Positions 1 through 8,520 of a stretch of 48,222 nt of DNA are shown one piece after another. The notes under the pieces were generated by a model that was not told the DNA's origin, made no database searches, and worked only from the letters and a program-made list of their open reading frames with translations. Location: contig JBBDWR010000004.1 of assembly GCA_040902745.1 (NCBI GenBank), positions 1-48,222 of the forward strand, given 5' to 3'. The DNA is from JBBDWR01 sp040902745. Lineage in GTDB: Bacteria; Actinomycetota; UBA4738; HRBIN12. A program made the translations under genes and the position numbers. Within the stretch, counting starts at the first letter, position 1. Each line of letters opens with the position of its first letter.

Positions 1-73
1 CTCGGGCGGCAACGGCAACTCGGGCGGCAACGGCAACTCGGGCGGCAACGGCAACGGACCGCCGTCGCACTGA
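1..73 (+). CDS. C-terminal tail of a Gly/Asn/Ser-repeat protein (5' end outside window)
   Basis: The frame beginning at base 2 reads three exact copies of the hexapeptide SGGNGN, encoded by three identical 18-base units (2-19, 20-37, 38-55), then GPPSH and a TGA stop at 71-73. The exactness at DNA level shows a recent tandem expansion. The tail resembles low-complexity flexible C-termini of exported or surface proteins, but nothing of the folded part is visible, so no function can be given. It converges on the trkA gene that follows. Confidence 0.6.
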   Translation, partial: SGGNGNSGGNGNSGGNGNGPPSH

Positions 74-122
74 GGCCGTCGGCTGAGCCCTCTCTCCCCT
101 GCCTGATCGCGGAGAACTACAA

Positions 123-839
123 CTAGAGCGTGCCGGTGGAATCGCGGATCCCCGGGGGAGTCGACCCGGGCGAGCCGGCGCCCGCGACTCCTTCTCGGAG
201 CGCATCCTCGGTTCCCGGGCCGCAGATCGCCACGATCTCGTCGCCCGCGGACAGCACAGTCTCGGGCTGGGGGATCACGACGTGCCCTTCGCGGAGCACC
301 GCCACGATCGCGCTGTCGGTCGGAAGCCGCAGCTCGTAGATCGCTTTGCCCGCGTTCGGGGCGTCGTCCGGAAGCCGAAGCTCCACCAGTGAGACCCGCC
401 CCCCCTCCAGGCGCAGCAATCGGACGAGATCGCCCACGGTGACCGCCTCTTCGACCAGCGCGGTGAGGATGTGGGGAGGCGACACGGCCGCGTCCACACC
501 CCATTGGGTCGTGAACAGCCACTCGTTGCCCGGATGGTTCACGCGGGCCAGTACACGCGGAACCCCGAACTCCTGCTTCGACAACAGGGAGGTGACGAGG
601 TTGTCCTCGTCGTCGCCCGTTGCCGCGACGACGACATCGGCGGTCGCCAGGTCTGCCTGCTGGAGCACCCAGGGTTCACAGGAGTCCCCCAGCAGCAGGT
701 CTACACCCGGAGCCCACTCGCGAGCCTTCTGCAAGGTGTCGGGGTCCTGCTCGATCAATGTCACCTGGTGGTTGCGCTTCGCGAGGTCCCCCGCCAGGTG
801 GCGGCCGACGGCGCCCGCGCCGGAGATCACGACCCGCAT
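123..839 (-). CDS. trkA: TrkA-family potassium uptake regulatory protein (RCK domains), second of pair
   Basis: The 238-residue protein starts at the ATG at 839. The N-terminal residues read VISGAGAVG, the GxGxxG dinucleotide-binding turn of a Rossmann-type RCK_N domain, followed by an acidic residue at the end of beta-2 (LIEQD). The C-terminal half (about residues 140-220) has the beta-rich pattern of a TrkA_C domain. Such proteins are cytosolic NAD(H)- or nucleotide-sensing gating subunits of K+ transporters. The start overlaps the stop of the upstream trkA gene by one base (TGATG), so the two are translationally coupled and probably form a hetero-oligomer. A longer reading frame to 1139 exists but only overlays the neighbour. 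No TrkH/KtrB pore gene is adjacent; the divergent KimA-like genes are the likely functional partners (inference). Confidence 0.92.
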   Translation of the reverse strand: MRVVISGAGAVGRHLAGDLAKRNHQVTLIEQDPDTLQKAREWAPGVDLLLGDSCEPWVLQQADLATADVVVAATGDDEDNLVTSLLSKQEFGVPRVLARVNHPGNEWLFTTQWGVDAAVSPPHILTALVEEAVTVGDLVRLLRLEGGRVSLVELRLPDDAPNAGKAIYELRLPTDSAIVAVLREGHVVIPQPETVLSAGDEIVAICGPGTEDALREGVAGAGSPGSTPPGIRDSTGTL

Positions 840-1498
840 CAGTTGTCTCCGATCGGGGTCAGGAGCTCGTCCAGCTCGCCCATGGCGTCCTTGTGCACGA
901 TCAGGGCCGCGTAGTCCCCGTTCTGGAAGGTGCTCGAGGCCACCGGGATGAAGCCGGTGCCGCCGCGATCGACACCGACGACCAGGATGCGGCCCTCCGA
1001 GTAGAGCGTTTCGACGGCTTTGCCCACCAGGTGATCCGGGACCTTCAGGCGCAGCCGGTACAGATCCCCGCCGGCCAGGCTCTCCTTGATCTCCTCGCGG
1101 GGGTACTGGAGCATCAACATGACCTGCTTGACGCCCCATTTGGTCGTCGCAACCGTCGGGATGTTGAGGCGTTCGTAGATCTCGGCCCGCATCGGGTCGA
1201 AGATCCGGGCGATCACCTGCGGGACGTGGAAATGCTCGCGCGCCACGCGAGCGGACAGGATGTTGGAGTTGTCTCCGCTGGAGACCGCGATGAAGGCATC
1301 GGCGTCCTCGATCCCCGCCTCGATAAGCGTGTCGCGGTCGAAGCCCAATCCCACGACCTTCTTCGCCTCGAACCCGGGGGGGAGGCGGTCGAAGGCCTCG
1401 GCGCGCTTATCGATCACGGCGACCTCATGTCCCGACTTCACGAGTTCCTGGGTCAGCAGGATCCCGACGCGGCCGCAGCCCATGATGATCGCCTTCAT
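839..1498 (-). CDS. trkA: TrkA-family potassium uptake regulatory protein, first of pair
   Basis: The 219-residue protein begins at the ATG at 1498. It has the nucleotide-binding motif MGCGRVG (GxGxxG) at residues 6-12 and the acidic beta-2 end VIDKR, then an RCK_N domain to about residue 120 and a TrkA_C-like domain at about 140-215. It is one of two consecutive RCK proteins, the arrangement called ceoB/ceoC in mycobacteria. It regulates K+ flux from the cytosolic side. Its 5' end faces the first KimA-like transporter across a 90-base divergent promoter region, which fits joint control of both transcription units. The two paralogues differ clearly in sequence, so this is an old duplication. 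Confidence 0.93.
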   Translation of the reverse strand: MKAIIMGCGRVGILLTQELVKSGHEVAVIDKRAEAFDRLPPGFEAKKVVGLGFDRDTLIEAGIEDADAFIAVSSGDNSNILSARVAREHFHVPQVIARIFDPMRAEIYERLNIPTVATTKWGVKQVMLMLQYPREEIKESLAGGDLYRLRLKVPDHLVGKAVETLYSEGRILVVGVDRGGTGFIPVASSTFQNGDYAALIVHKDAMGELDELLTPIGDN

Positions 1499-1574
1499 GA
1501 CCCGGGCAGCCTAGCGTGCGAGGCAGAGAACGTCCCTGTCCGTTCGGTGTCTTCCGATCTGGGTCCCAGGGCCC

Positions 1575-1580
1575 TACGAT
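1575..1580 (+). promoter_or_regulatory. -10 box of a leaderless promoter for the first KimA-like gene
   Basis: TACGAT matches TANNNT and ends 8 bases before the ATG at 1589, so transcription would start at or next to the start codon. There is no Shine-Dalgarno sequence in front of the gene, and no convincing -35 element is visible. Confidence 0.5.
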
Positions 1581-1588
1581 CCCGTCCA

Positions 1589-3910
1589 ATGTCCAGCGTG
1601 AAGCGGCTCCTCGTCGGCCGCGCGATCTCGAGCGACAAGGCGGAGCACCAGCTCCTGCCCAAGTCGCTGGCGCTGCCCGTGTTCTCCTCCGATCCGCTCT
1701 CCTCAGTCTCGTACGCGACCGAGGAGATGATGCTCGTCCTGGTGCTCGCCGGCGCCGGTGCCCTGACCTTGATGTTGCCGATCGGTTTCGCGATCGCGCT
1801 GTTGCTGGCGATCGTGGTGAGTTCCTACCGGCAGACGGTTCGTGCCTATCCGCGCGGAGGCGGTTCCTACATCGTCTCGAAGGAAAACCTCGGCACGATC
1901 CCGGGACTGATCGCAGCCGCGGCGATCCTCATCGACTACATCCTCACGGTCGCCGTGAGCGTCACAGCAGGAACCATCGCGGTCGCCTCAGCGGTTCCGG
2001 CAGTCGACGAACATCGCGTGCTGCTGGCGTTCGGCTTCGTCACGCTGATCGCGTTGCTCAATCTGCGCGGTACGAAGGAAGCGGGCGTGTTGTTCGCCGT
2101 CCCGACCTACGGGTTCGTGGTGCTCGTCGCGGTGACGCTCGGCACGGGTCTGATCCAGTGCCTGTCGGAGTGTCGCACGGCATCGAGCGCGTCCCTGCCG
2201 CTGCAGGAGTTGTCGGGTATCACGCTCTTCCTCATCCTGCGCGCGTTCTCGTCGGGCGCGACCGCACTCACGGGAGTCGAAGCGATCGCCGACGGCGTCC
2301 AGGCGTTCCGGCGTCCGCAGTCGCGCAACGCGGCGAGCACGCTCGCGATCATGGCCGCGATCAGCATCTCGATGTTCCTGGGGATCACGTTCCTCGCTCG
2401 AGAACTCCAGGTACGCGTCACCGAGCACTCCGCGACGTCGGTGCTCGCACAGGTCGGCGAGACCGTGTTCGGCGGAGGGGGACTGTTCCTCGCGTTGCAG
2501 GCCTTCACGGCGGGGATCTTGTTCTTGGCGGCGAACACGGCGTTCCAGGACTTTCCCCGTTTGTCGGCGATCCTGGCGCGCGACCGGTTCATGCCCTCGC
2601 AGTTCCGCAACCGAGGAGACCGGCTCGTGTTCTCCAACGGCGTGATCGTGCTGACCGCGCTCGCGATGGGGCTGGTCTGGGCGTTCAGCGCCAACCTCAC
2701 TCGTCTGATCCAGCTCTACGTCGTCGGCGTCTTCACCGCGTTCACACTGTCGCAGACGGGGATGGTGCGCCGCTGGCTCCGGTTGAAGAAGCCCGGCTGG
2801 CGGAGGAGTGCGCTGATCAACGGGATCGGCGCCGTGACGACGGGCGTCGTGCTCGTGATCGTCACCCTGACCAAGTTCACCCGAGGCGCCTGGATCGTGA
2901 TCGCGGCGATGCCGGTGATCGTCGGCTTCTTCCTGTTCGTGCGAAATCACTACGCGCGAGTCGGGCGCCTGCTCCGAGGGGGCCACGTGCACGCCTCCGA
3001 CACAGTCGAAAACACCTTCGTGCTGCTGGTCTCCGACCTCGGTCCCGAGACGACGTATGCGATCGGATACCTCCGCGCGCTGCGCCCGAAGCGGATCGTC
3101 GCCGTGTTCTCGGGCGACCCCGCCGACTACGAGGACACGGCGGTGCGCTGGACCGAGATCGCACCGCGCTTCGGCAAGCTCGAGCTCCTCGCGGGCGGGG
3201 AGGAGCATCGCGTGCGATCGCTGCGGGTGTTCCTTCGCAGCATCCATCGCGACGACGACGACTTCGTGACCGTCGTGCTCCCCGAGCGGCTCGGCACCCC
3301 GTCCGTGTGGAGGTTCGTGCAGCAACGGCGAGCGTTGTGGCTGAAGGCGCGATTGCTGTTCGAACGCGGTGTCGTCGTCACCGACGTCCCGTTGCTGCCC
3401 GACGATGTCGCCGAAGCTCGTGTCCACGCGGATCGCCCGCTCGAGCCGCGGCGAAGCGTGGTGCTCGTACCGATCTCCGCGGTCCATGATGCCACGCTCC
3501 GCGCCGTGATCTACGCGAAGGGGCTGCATTCGACCGAGCTGCAGGCGCTGTACTTCGCGGCCGGCGACCCGGAGGAGATCCCCGGGATCATCGAGGCCTG
3601 GACCGACGCGAGGGTCGACGTTCCCCTCGCGATCGTCGACGCCTCGTTCCGCGACCTCGGCCCTCCCCTGCTCGAAGAGGTCCGTCGACAAGCCGCACCC
3701 GGGGACACGGTGGTGACCGTCGTTCTGCCGGAGTTCGTCGTGGACCGATGGTGGGAGCACCTGCTGCACAACCAGACCGGCCTCTACATCAAGCGCCTCT
3801 TGCTGTTCGAACGGCACGTAGTGGTCACGAGCGTTCCCTTCCACCTCAAGGCCGCTGCGGAGCGCGCTCGGACGCGTGACCAGCCGGTGGAGACTCCCGG
3901 AACCTCGTAG
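1589..3910 (+). CDS. KimA-like APC-superfamily potassium transporter with duplicated USP-like tail
   Basis: The 773-residue protein starts at the ATG at 1589, directly behind a leaderless-type -10 box; the longer frame upstream runs antisense through the trkA genes and is not credible. Residues 1-460 form about 12 membrane segments with the signature blocks of Bacillus KimA: LSSVSYATEE, YPRGGGSYIVSKENLG, ALTGVEAI, LAANTAFQDFPRLS and LSQTGM. KimA is a high-affinity K+/H+ symporter whose cytosolic tail binds c-di-AMP in Bacillus. Here the cytosolic part is about 300 residues and contains two similar USP-like units (about 474-605 and 621-773), each ending in a LLFER-type block followed by VVVT and VP. 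KimA as I know it (about 607 residues) has one. The product is an inner-membrane protein. Substrate assignment rests on family similarity recalled from memory. Confidence 0.85.
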   Translation: MSSVKRLLVGRAISSDKAEHQLLPKSLALPVFSSDPLSSVSYATEEMMLVLVLAGAGALTLMLPIGFAIALLLAIVVSSYRQTVRAYPRGGGSYIVSKENLGTIPGLIAAAAILIDYILTVAVSVTAGTIAVASAVPAVDEHRVLLAFGFVTLIALLNLRGTKEAGVLFAVPTYGFVVLVAVTLGTGLIQCLSECRTASSASLPLQELSGITLFLILRAFSSGATALTGVEAIADGVQAFRRPQSRNAASTLAIMAAISISMFLGITFLARELQVRVTEHSATSVLAQVGETVFGGGGLFLALQAFTAGILFLAANTAFQDFPRLSAILARDRFMPSQFRNRGDRLVFSNGVIVLTALAMGLVWAFSANLTRLIQLYVVGVFTAFTLSQTGMVRRWLRLKKPGWRRSALINGIGAVTTGVVLVIVTLTKFTRGAWIVIAAMPVIVGFFLFVRNHYARVGRLLRGGHVHASDTVENTFVLLVSDLGPETTYAIGYLRALRPKRIVAVFSGDPADYEDTAVRWTEIAPRFGKLELLAGGEEHRVRSLRVFLRSIHRDDDDFVTVVLPERLGTPSVWRFVQQRRALWLKARLLFERGVVVTDVPLLPDDVAEARVHADRPLEPRRSVVLVPISAVHDATLRAVIYAKGLHSTELQALYFAAGDPEEIPGIIEAWTDARVDVPLAIVDASFRDLGPPLLEEVRRQAAPGDTVVTVVLPEFVVDRWWEHLLHNQTGLYIKRLLLFERHVVVTSVPFHLKAAAERARTRDQPVETPGTS

Positions 3911-3913
3911 CAT
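3908..3913 (+). promoter_or_regulatory. -10 box overlapping the upstream stop codon, second KimA-like gene
   Basis: TAGCAT contains the TAG stop codon of the first transporter (3908-3910) and lies 9 bases before the ATG at 3923. This supports a separate, near-leaderless transcript for the second gene and supports 3923 as the start over the internal ATG at 3980. Confidence 0.45.
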
Positions 3914-3922
3914 CCTGCACCT

Positions 3923-6256
3923 ATGGGCTCGACCTCCACCCGGCCGTTATCACGCGGCGGGTCCTCCACCGGGAACGTAATGAAGCGAATGCTCGTCGGT
4001 CGCGCGTTCTCCAGCGATCGGCTGGAGCACACGCTGTTACCCAAGTCGCTTGCGCTGCCGGTCTTCGCGTCCGACGCTCTGTCCTCGGTCGCGTATGCGA
4101 CCGAGGAGATCCTGATCGTCCTGCTGGCGGCGAGCGCAACCGCGAAATTCCTCACGGTCCCCATCTCGATCGCGGTGTCGGTGCTGATGGTCGTCGTGAT
4201 CAGCTCCTACCGACAGACGATCCGCGCGTATCCCTCGGGCGGCGGCGCGTACATCGTCAGCAAGGACAACCTCGGGATGTACCCGGGATTGGTGGCGGCA
4301 GCGGCGCTGCTCGTCGACTACATGCTCACGGTGGTCGTGTCGATCACCGCGGGGGTCTACGCGATCACCTCCGCGGTGCCGAGTCTGCGCGACCATCGCG
4401 TGCTTCTCGCCGTGTTCTTCGTCGCGCTGGTGACGCTTGCGAACCTTCGGGGCTCCAAGGAATCGGGTGTCGTGTTCGCGATCCCGACATACGGGTTCAT
4501 CGCCGCGATCGGCATGACCACGGTCTTCGGGTTGCTCCAGTGCATCGGGGGGTGCCCTGCGACGGAGGTGGTCACACCCGAGCACGGGCTCGCAACGGCG
4601 GGGGGGGCGGTGGGCCTGTTCGTGATCCTCAAGGCATTCTCCTCCGGCTCGACCGCGCTGACGGGAGTCGAGGCGATCTCGAACGGGGTGCAGGCGTTCA
4701 GGCGTCCGCAAGCGAAGAACGCAGGCGAGACGCTGGTTGCGATGGGAGCGATCGCCATCACGATGTTCCTGTCGATCTCCTGGCTCGCCGTTCATGTTCC
4801 GAACGTCACCGTGTCAGACGAACGCACCGTGCTCGGCCAGATCGCGAACGCGGTCTTCGGTGGGGGGATCGGCTTCTACGTTGTGCTCGTGTTCACCGCG
4901 GCGATCCTGATCCTCGCGGCGAACACGGCTTTCCAGGACTTCCCACGCCTCTCGGCGATCTTGGCGCGCGACCGGTTCATGCCGAGACAGTTCATGAACC
5001 GTGGAGACCGGCTCGTCTTCTCTAACGGCGTGATCGGCCTGGGGATCATCGCGAGCCTGGTGATCTATGCATTCGATGCCGACCTGACGAAGCTGATCCA
5101 GATGTACGTCGTCGGGGTGTTCACCTCGTTCACCCTCTCGCAGACCGGCATGGTCGTGCACTGGCTCCGTGCGCGGCGAAGGGGCGAGGGCGTGCCGTGG
5201 CGTCGCGCGATCGTGATCAACGCGATCGGTGCAGTGACGACGTTCGTGGTGCTCGTGGTCGTGACGGTCACGAAGTTCCAGGGGGGCGCGTGGCTGTCGA
5301 TCCTCGCGATGATCCTGCTCGTGCCGGTGTTGCTGTCGGTGCATCGCCACTACCAGTCCGTCAAGGGGCAGCTCCGGCGCGGCAAGGTGACGCCGGGGGT
5401 CGTCGGGAAGGATCATGCGATCCTGGTCGTACAGGATCTCGATACGGCAACCGCCGAAGCGATCGGCTACATCCGGGCGTCGAGACCGGCGGAGTTCCGT
5501 GCGGTGTTCCCGTCTCCAACCGGCGAGGTTCCGGCCGATGTTCGGCAACGGTGGCGGGAGTTCGCGACGGGTGCTCCCCCCGAGCTCGAAGGGATCCGAG
5601 TCGAGAAGCACGATCTGCTCGAAGGCGTCCGCGCGTACATGGGGCGTATCCGCCGCGAGCCCGAGGACTTCGTGACCGTCGTGATCCCCGAACTGGTGCG
5701 AGAGCGCCTGCCGACTTACCTGCTCCGCAGGCGCTCGATCATCCGGTTGAAGGCCGGCCTGCTCCGCGAGCCGAACGTGGTCGTCGCCGATGCACCGGTG
5801 CTGGTCGACGACGACGCACCGGCGGGTAGCGAAGCCCGCCCGATGATCCCGCAGCGCATCGTTGCCCTCGTCTTCGTCTCCGCCGTGCATGATGCGACGC
5901 TCCGCGCGGTCAACTACGCTCGGTCGCTCAAGGCGAGCGAGACGCGGGCCGTCTACTTCCATCTCGATCCGGACGTGAGCCATCGGATGATGGAGGAATG
6001 GGGAGCCGCGCGCTTGGACGTGCCGCTCGACATCGTCGAGGCGCCCTTCCGCGACATCAGTGGGCCGATGAAGGATGAGATCCGCCGCTTCACGAGCCGC
6101 GACGACACGGTATGCGCGGTGATCATCCCTGAGTTCGTGGTGCCCAAGTGGCGACATATGCTGCTGCACAACCAGAACGCGCTCTTCGTCAAGCGCCAGT
6201 TGCTCTACGAGCCACGCACGATCCTCTCGAGCGTGCCGTTCGTCCTCGAGGATTGA
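3923..6256 (+). CDS. KimA-like APC-superfamily potassium transporter, tandem paralogue
   Basis: This 777-residue protein is a close paralogue of the preceding transporter, sharing its length, membrane core and blocks such as LSSVAYATEE, YPSGGGAYIVSKDNLG, ALTGVEAISNGVQAF and LAANTAFQDFPRLS. About 12 membrane segments are followed by two USP-like cytosolic units (about 496-622 and 645-777), the second containing LLHNQ as in Bacillus KimA. The start at 3923 is preferred because a -10 box lies 9 bases upstream. The ATG at 3980, which aligns with the start of the paralogue (MKRMLVGRA versus MSSVKRLLVGRA), is a possible alternative. The tandem copies probably differ in affinity or in regulation (inference). 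Confidence 0.85.
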   Translation: MGSTSTRPLSRGGSSTGNVMKRMLVGRAFSSDRLEHTLLPKSLALPVFASDALSSVAYATEEILIVLLAASATAKFLTVPISIAVSVLMVVVISSYRQTIRAYPSGGGAYIVSKDNLGMYPGLVAAAALLVDYMLTVVVSITAGVYAITSAVPSLRDHRVLLAVFFVALVTLANLRGSKESGVVFAIPTYGFIAAIGMTTVFGLLQCIGGCPATEVVTPEHGLATAGGAVGLFVILKAFSSGSTALTGVEAISNGVQAFRRPQAKNAGETLVAMGAIAITMFLSISWLAVHVPNVTVSDERTVLGQIANAVFGGGIGFYVVLVFTAAILILAANTAFQDFPRLSAILARDRFMPRQFMNRGDRLVFSNGVIGLGIIASLVIYAFDADLTKLIQMYVVGVFTSFTLSQTGMVVHWLRARRRGEGVPWRRAIVINAIGAVTTFVVLVVVTVTKFQGGAWLSILAMILLVPVLLSVHRHYQSVKGQLRRGKVTPGVVGKDHAILVVQDLDTATAEAIGYIRASRPAEFRAVFPSPTGEVPADVRQRWREFATGAPPELEGIRVEKHDLLEGVRAYMGRIRREPEDFVTVVIPELVRERLPTYLLRRRSIIRLKAGLLREPNVVVADAPVLVDDDAPAGSEARPMIPQRIVALVFVSAVHDATLRAVNYARSLKASETRAVYFHLDPDVSHRMMEEWGAARLDVPLDIVEAPFRDISGPMKDEIRRFTSRDDTVCAVIIPEFVVPKWRHMLLHNQNALFVKRQLLYEPRTILSSVPFVLED

Positions 6257-6265
6257 GGGGGTTCC

Positions 6266-6814
6266 ATGCATCGCGACGCCGCGGTCGCCCTGTGCAAGGA
6301 GAAGACGCAGAAGGAGACGACCCTGCGTCACCTGATCTCGGTCGAGGGGGTGATGCGGGCGCTCGCGCGCGAACTCGATGAGGACGAAGAGGCCTGGGCC
6401 CGCACCGGCTTGTTCCATGATCTCGACCAGGACCTGACGGGTGACGACGCCGAGCGGCACGCGCACCTAGCAGCGGGGTGGCTCAGAGATGCCGGCGTCG
6501 ACGAGCGCGTGGTCAACGGGGTCCTCGCGCATGCCTGGCCGATCTATCGCACCGATCGGATGTCGCAGGCGATCGTGCACGCGGATGCGATCGCCGGTCT
6601 TCTCGTTGCCGCCGCGCTTGTGCGACCCGACAAGGCCGAGGGGATGCAGGTCTCTTCGGTCAAGAAGAAGCTCAAGGACAAGGCGTTCGCTCCGGGTGTG
6701 AACCGAGATGAGATCCGCGGTGTCACGGAAGGGATCGGCATGGAACTCGACCGATTCATCACGGTCTCGATCGACGGGCTGCAGCAGGTGGCGCCCCAGA
6801 TCGGTCTCGGCTAG
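6266..6814 (+). CDS. HD-domain protein (predicted metal-dependent phosphohydrolase)
   Basis: The 182-residue protein starts at the ATG at 6266 behind a G-rich Shine-Dalgarno stretch (GAGGGGG). It follows the second KimA-like gene by 9 bases and is probably co-transcribed. It shows an HD-superfamily metal ligand set in order: RHLIS (His), FHDLDQD (His-Asp), VLAHAW (His) and VHADAI (His/Asp). The family hydrolyses phosphoester bonds of nucleotides and related compounds; the substrate here is unknown. Its position behind transporters of a c-di-AMP-regulated family makes a nucleotide-signal role conceivable, but this is only inference; classical c-di-AMP phosphodiesterases of the PgpH type are much larger membrane proteins. 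Confidence 0.8.
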   Translation: MHRDAAVALCKEKTQKETTLRHLISVEGVMRALARELDEDEEAWARTGLFHDLDQDLTGDDAERHAHLAAGWLRDAGVDERVVNGVLAHAWPIYRTDRMSQAIVHADAIAGLLVAAALVRPDKAEGMQVSSVKKKLKDKAFAPGVNRDEIRGVTEGIGMELDRFITVSIDGLQQVAPQIGLG

Positions 6815-6817
6815 GCG

Positions 6818-7696
6818 CTAGGCGGCGTCCTCGGGTGGCTGGGGGTCGCCGAGTGGTGTTCCTCGCCGTCGCTCCTCGATCGTCGCAGAGAGCTCCGCGG
6901 CGTACAGCGCCGCGCTGGCACCCAACTGCAGGATCACGAGCAAGCCGAATACCGCGCCGATCGATCCGTACAACGCCGAGCTTCGCAGTACGACATGGGA
7001 TGTGTACCAACTGCCGGCCAGGGTCAGTCCGATCCACGCGACGGCGCCTAGGGCACCTCCGGGCAGGTGCGCGCGCAGCGGCAACTTGCGCTCCGGCGTC
7101 AACAGGAAGTAGCCGAGCGTGAACGTGCCGCAGGCGACGGATCCGGCGGCGAACAGTGTGAGGATCCTGACGGGCAGCCACAGAACCCCGCCGACGCGCA
7201 CGGCCATGATCGCCGAGGTCACGCCGATCGTCGCGAGCGCGAGCACACCGAGGATCGCGATCGCGGGGAACACGTCGATCCGCGCATGGAAAAACCCCGG
7301 GTCCGGAACCCGGAAGATCGCGCCAAGCGCCCGCTGCAATGCTCCGATGCCACCGGTCGCCGCCCACAGCAAGGAGATGAGTCCGATCATCCCGACGCTC
7401 GTTCGGCTGCGAACGAGCACCTCGAGGTTGCGACCGACCAGGGTCTCCAAGCCCGGGATCGTCTCGCCGATCCGAGCGGACCATTCCCGCACCTGGCTCT
7501 CATCCAGCACGAACCCGAGCAGTGACAGGCCGAGCAGCAGCAGCGGGAAGAGGGACAAGAACCCGTAGAACGCGAGCGCTGCCGTCCGCGGCCCGAGCAG
7601 GTCGGCGCTCCCGCGCTTCGCGACGGCGATCCCCACCTCCACAGGAGGCAGTGCCATCACGCGCTTGACGAACGGCCGGTCGGTCAGAGCTTGCAC
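6818..7696 (-). CDS. YihY/virulence factor BrkB family inner-membrane protein
   Basis: The 292-residue protein has about six membrane segments and the YihY/BrkB pattern, with TAALAFYGFLSLFPLLLL near residue 40 and LLWAATGGIGALQRALG near residue 110. The family was once annotated as ribonuclease BN; its present function is unknown, probably transport- or envelope-related. The first possible start is the GTG at 7696, but the only Shine-Dalgarno-like sequence (GGAGGTG) overlaps that codon. The ATG at 7657 (residue 14) is a real alternative and would leave the membrane part intact. It lies 86 bases downstream of dedA on the same strand and converges, three bases apart, on the HD-domain gene. Confidence 0.85.
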   Translation of the reverse strand: MQALTDRPFVKRVMALPPVEVGIAVAKRGSADLLGPRTAALAFYGFLSLFPLLLLGLSLLGFVLDESQVREWSARIGETIPGLETLVGRNLEVLVRSRTSVGMIGLISLLWAATGGIGALQRALGAIFRVPDPGFFHARIDVFPAIAILGVLALATIGVTSAIMAVRVGGVLWLPVRILTLFAAGSVACGTFTLGYFLLTPERKLPLRAHLPGGALGAVAWIGLTLAGSWYTSHVVLRSSALYGSIGAVFGLLVILQLGASAALYAAELSATIEERRRGTPLGDPQPPEDAA

Positions 7697-7782
7697 CTCC
7701 GCAGCATTCCCACGTCGAGGGGGATATGCAACGTGTCAGGCCTCAGCCTTTCGGTCGCGGACGAGAATCCCGCCCGCCGTCT

Positions 7783-8520
7783 CTATCTGTCCTTCGGCTT
7801 CGTCGACGTGGCGCTCGTCGACGGGTCGTGGACGATGTTGCTCGATCTCGCCGCATCCTCTCCGTGAGCCGTGGCTGCGGCGAGCAGCGCCTCGTGCTCG
7901 GCCCGCACCTGGCGGAAGCGGCGTGCGACGAACCACACGAGCGCAGCGAACACCACGATCGCGAGGACCAGGGAGATCGGACGCATGACGCGATCGACGG
8001 TCTCCCATCGATCCCCCAACTGATACCCGACGAACGCCAGCGCGAAGGTCCAGGGGAGGCAGCCCAGCACCGTATAGATGGTGAACTTCGCGAAGTTCAT
8101 CCGAGCGACCCCCGCCGGGAGTGAGATGAACGTGCGGATCACCGGGAGCAGGCGGGAGAAGAAGACCGCAGCCTCGCCTCGCCGCTCGAACCAGTCGTGC
8201 GCCTTATCGATCTCGTGCGGCCGGATCAACAGGTAGCGTCCGAAGCGATCGAAAAGGGGTCGCCCGCCCCAGTAGCCGGCCGCGTACGCGATCCACGAGC
8301 CCACGACGTTGCCGGCCGCCCCGACGAGTGCGACCCACACCAGGTCGAGTTCCTGGCCGGACGCTGCGAACCCAGCGCTCGCGAGTGCTCCCCCGAACAG
8401 CATCGTCACCTCGCTCGGGACCGGGATGCAGGCCGACTCGAGCACCATGAGGATGAAGACGGCGAGATAGCCGTACTGGGCGACCTCGCCGGTCATGAAG
8501 TGGACGATCGCGTCGAACAC
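7783..8520 (-). CDS. dedA: DedA family (SNARE-associated/VTT domain) membrane protein
   Basis: The 245-residue protein starts at the GTG at 8520, with a GGAG sequence 7 bases before it and a TAGGCT -10 box further up. It has the DedA hallmarks ESACIPVPSEV near residue 30, GNVVGSWIAY near 90 and the basic block FFSRLLPVIRTF with conserved Arg residues near 145, plus about five membrane segments. Residues 205-245 form a polar tail. DedA proteins are undecaprenyl-phosphate or phospholipid flippases in the inner membrane; which lipid this one handles cannot be read from sequence. It is the first gene of a minus-strand pair with the YihY/BrkB-like gene and diverges from topA. Confidence 0.9.
   Translation of the reverse strand: MFDAIVHFMTGEVAQYGYLAVFILMVLESACIPVPSEVTMLFGGALASAGFAASGQELDLVWVALVGAAGNVVGSWIAYAAGYWGGRPLFDRFGRYLLIRPHEIDKAHDWFERRGEAAVFFSRLLPVIRTFISLPAGVARMNFAKFTIYTVLGCLPWTFALAFVGYQLGDRWETVDRVMRPISLVLAIVVFAALVWFVARRFRQVRAEHEALLAAATAHGEDAARSSNIVHDPSTSATSTKPKDR

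Noticed and set aside
1..60. CRISPR-like repeat at the window start
   Set aside because: The 18-base units are adjacent without spacers and translate to a coherent SGGNGN peptide repeat.
620..1588. Upstream extension of the first KimA-like frame by 323 residues
   Set aside because: It runs antisense through both trkA genes, has no family similarity, and a good -10 box lies just before the ATG at 1589.
1988..3913. Long open frame on the minus strand across the first KimA-like gene
   Set aside because: It is a high-GC shadow of the real gene; its product is a run of Arg/His/Asp-rich sequence without any fold or family features. The same applies to 4814-6466, 22778-24628, 37350-39671 and 40862-42835.
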